Source of the DNA: JANXXV01 sp038230275
GTDB lineage: Bacteria; Acidobacteriota; Terriglobia; Bryobacterales; Bryobacteraceae
Reading direction: 5' to 3'
DNA: 14,826 nt
NCBI GenBank assembly: GCA_038230275.1
Contig: JBBRNO010000157.1
Coordinates: 1 to 14,826 of the forward strand
Below the pieces are notes generated by a model. It did no database searches and was not told the DNA's origin. It saw only the letters and a program-made list of their open reading frames with translations. Positions 14,348 to 14,826 of the stretch are shown in pieces. Made by a program: the position numbers and the translations under genes. Within the stretch, counting starts at the first letter, position 1; each line of letters starts with the position of its first letter.

Positions 14348-14826
14348 TAAGGCGCACAGTATATCTAGTGCTTCTGGCGGCAGGTTTATTCGGTCAGCAA
14401 ACCCGCGACCTGCAGTATGAGCCGGAGCAGCCCGTTAATTCCTTGAAAGACCGGGGAACGCGATGGGCGCTGGTTGTTGGAATTTCAAACCATCAGCATC
14501 TGCCACCTGCGGCGCAGCTTCGTTTCGCACATCGCGACGCGGAGGATTTTGCTGCCTTCTTGAGCACCGTTCCAGGCGGGGCACTGCCTGCCAGCCACAT
14601 CCGGTTGCTGACCAATGAACGGGCCACGCTTGCCGCCATTCGCGCGGCGCTTCATACGTGGCTGGTGCAGTCGGCTGGGCCGGACGATGTGGTCTATGTA
14701 TTTTTCGCCGGTCACGGCGTGGTGGGCGATCAGGAAGAAGCGTATTTTGTTGCCAACGATTCAGACCCGCAGAACCTGCACGCAACGGCGCTTTCCTTTC
14801 GCGAGGTGGATGCGACGCTCAGCGGC
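14344..14826 (+). CDS. Exported caspase-like (C14) peptidase, 3' end missing
   Basis: The frame opens at the ATG at 14344, which shares the ATGA overlap with the DinB-like gene, and runs to the window end (161 codons). Residues 1-18 look like a signal peptide (MIRRTVYLVLLAAGLFGQ). From residue 41 it is a caspase p20 domain: WALVVGIS, then LRFAHRDAEDFAAFL, a strand/helix with HIRLLTNERAT, and VVYVFFAGHGVV with catalytic His124 at codon 14713-14715. The catalytic Cys (usually in a DxC[SH] motif some 40-50 residues on) lies beyond the window, so activity cannot be judged. Bacterial members often carry C-terminal repeat domains. Overlap with the DinB-like gene implies coupled translation, so the two may work together outside the cytoplasm. 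Confidence 0.88.
   Translation, partial: MIRRTVYLVLLAAGLFGQQTRDLQYEPEQPVNSLKDRGTRWALVVGISNHQHLPPAAQLRFAHRDAEDFAAFLSTVPGGALPASHIRLLTNERATLAAIRAALHTWLVQSAGPDDVVYVFFAGHGVVGDQEEAYFVANDSDPQNLHATALSFREVDATLSG

Noticed and set aside
1..14826. CRISPR array, tRNA, rRNA, insertion sequence or prophage
   Set aside because: No spaced direct repeats, cloverleaf-like sequences, transposase, integrase or phage structural genes were seen on either strand.

Overview
The window (about 58-60% G+C by eye, no rRNA, tRNA, CRISPR array, phage or transposase gene seen) looks like a chromosomal segment of an Acidobacteriota member, most likely from the Bryobacterales/Solibacter group. This is inferred from the gene families (exported DinB-like protein, YVTN beta-propeller, exported caspase-like protein, NTF2-like secreted protein) and from an intergenic inverted repeat of the type I associate with that group. 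No database search was possible.

Layout. 1-897 (+): C-terminal part of argJ (arginine biosynthesis), cut by the window start. 1027-1428 (+): small exported NTF2-like protein, overlapping by 20 bp the end of a convergent NfrB-type membrane glycosyltransferase with a C-terminal c-di-GMP-binding MshEN module (3208-1409, -). Diverging from that is a two-gene unit (+): a stand-alone caspase-fold, DUF4347/CHAT-like protein (3341-3898) and a TrxC-type thioredoxin with an N-terminal zinc ribbon (3917-4360). A four-gene operon follows on the minus strand (9227 to 4574): TPP-dependent acetolactate synthase-like enzyme, exported YVTN beta-propeller, OmpR-type response regulator, histidine kinase. Its junctions are gaps of 3-14 nt or short overlaps. 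A small exported protein of unknown function (9271-9846, +) diverges from it.

9859-9909 holds a perfect 25-bp inverted repeat, and a degenerate half copy lies at 4450-4475. Then on the minus strand come an ABC-transporter ATPase of the LolD/MacB type (stop at 12389) and clpC (12396-9925), overlapping by 8 bp. The ATPase has no good start codon of its own. Its frame is fused to the C-terminal part of a transglutaminase-like protein that lost its N-terminus and apparently its catalytic His. Head to head with this remnant, on the plus strand, is a C-terminal gene fragment (13546-13830). Together they look like a divergent gene pair whose shared 5' ends were deleted. The expected LolC/E-type permease is not in the window.

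The window ends with a DinB-like exported protein (13871-14347, +) translationally coupled (ATGA) to an exported caspase-like peptidase (14344 onward, cut by the window end).

The points most worth a second look are the gene-remnant junction at 13.1-13.8 kb, the two small caspase-fold gene pairs (DUF4347-like with thioredoxin; DinB-like with caspase), and the dispersed inverted repeat.
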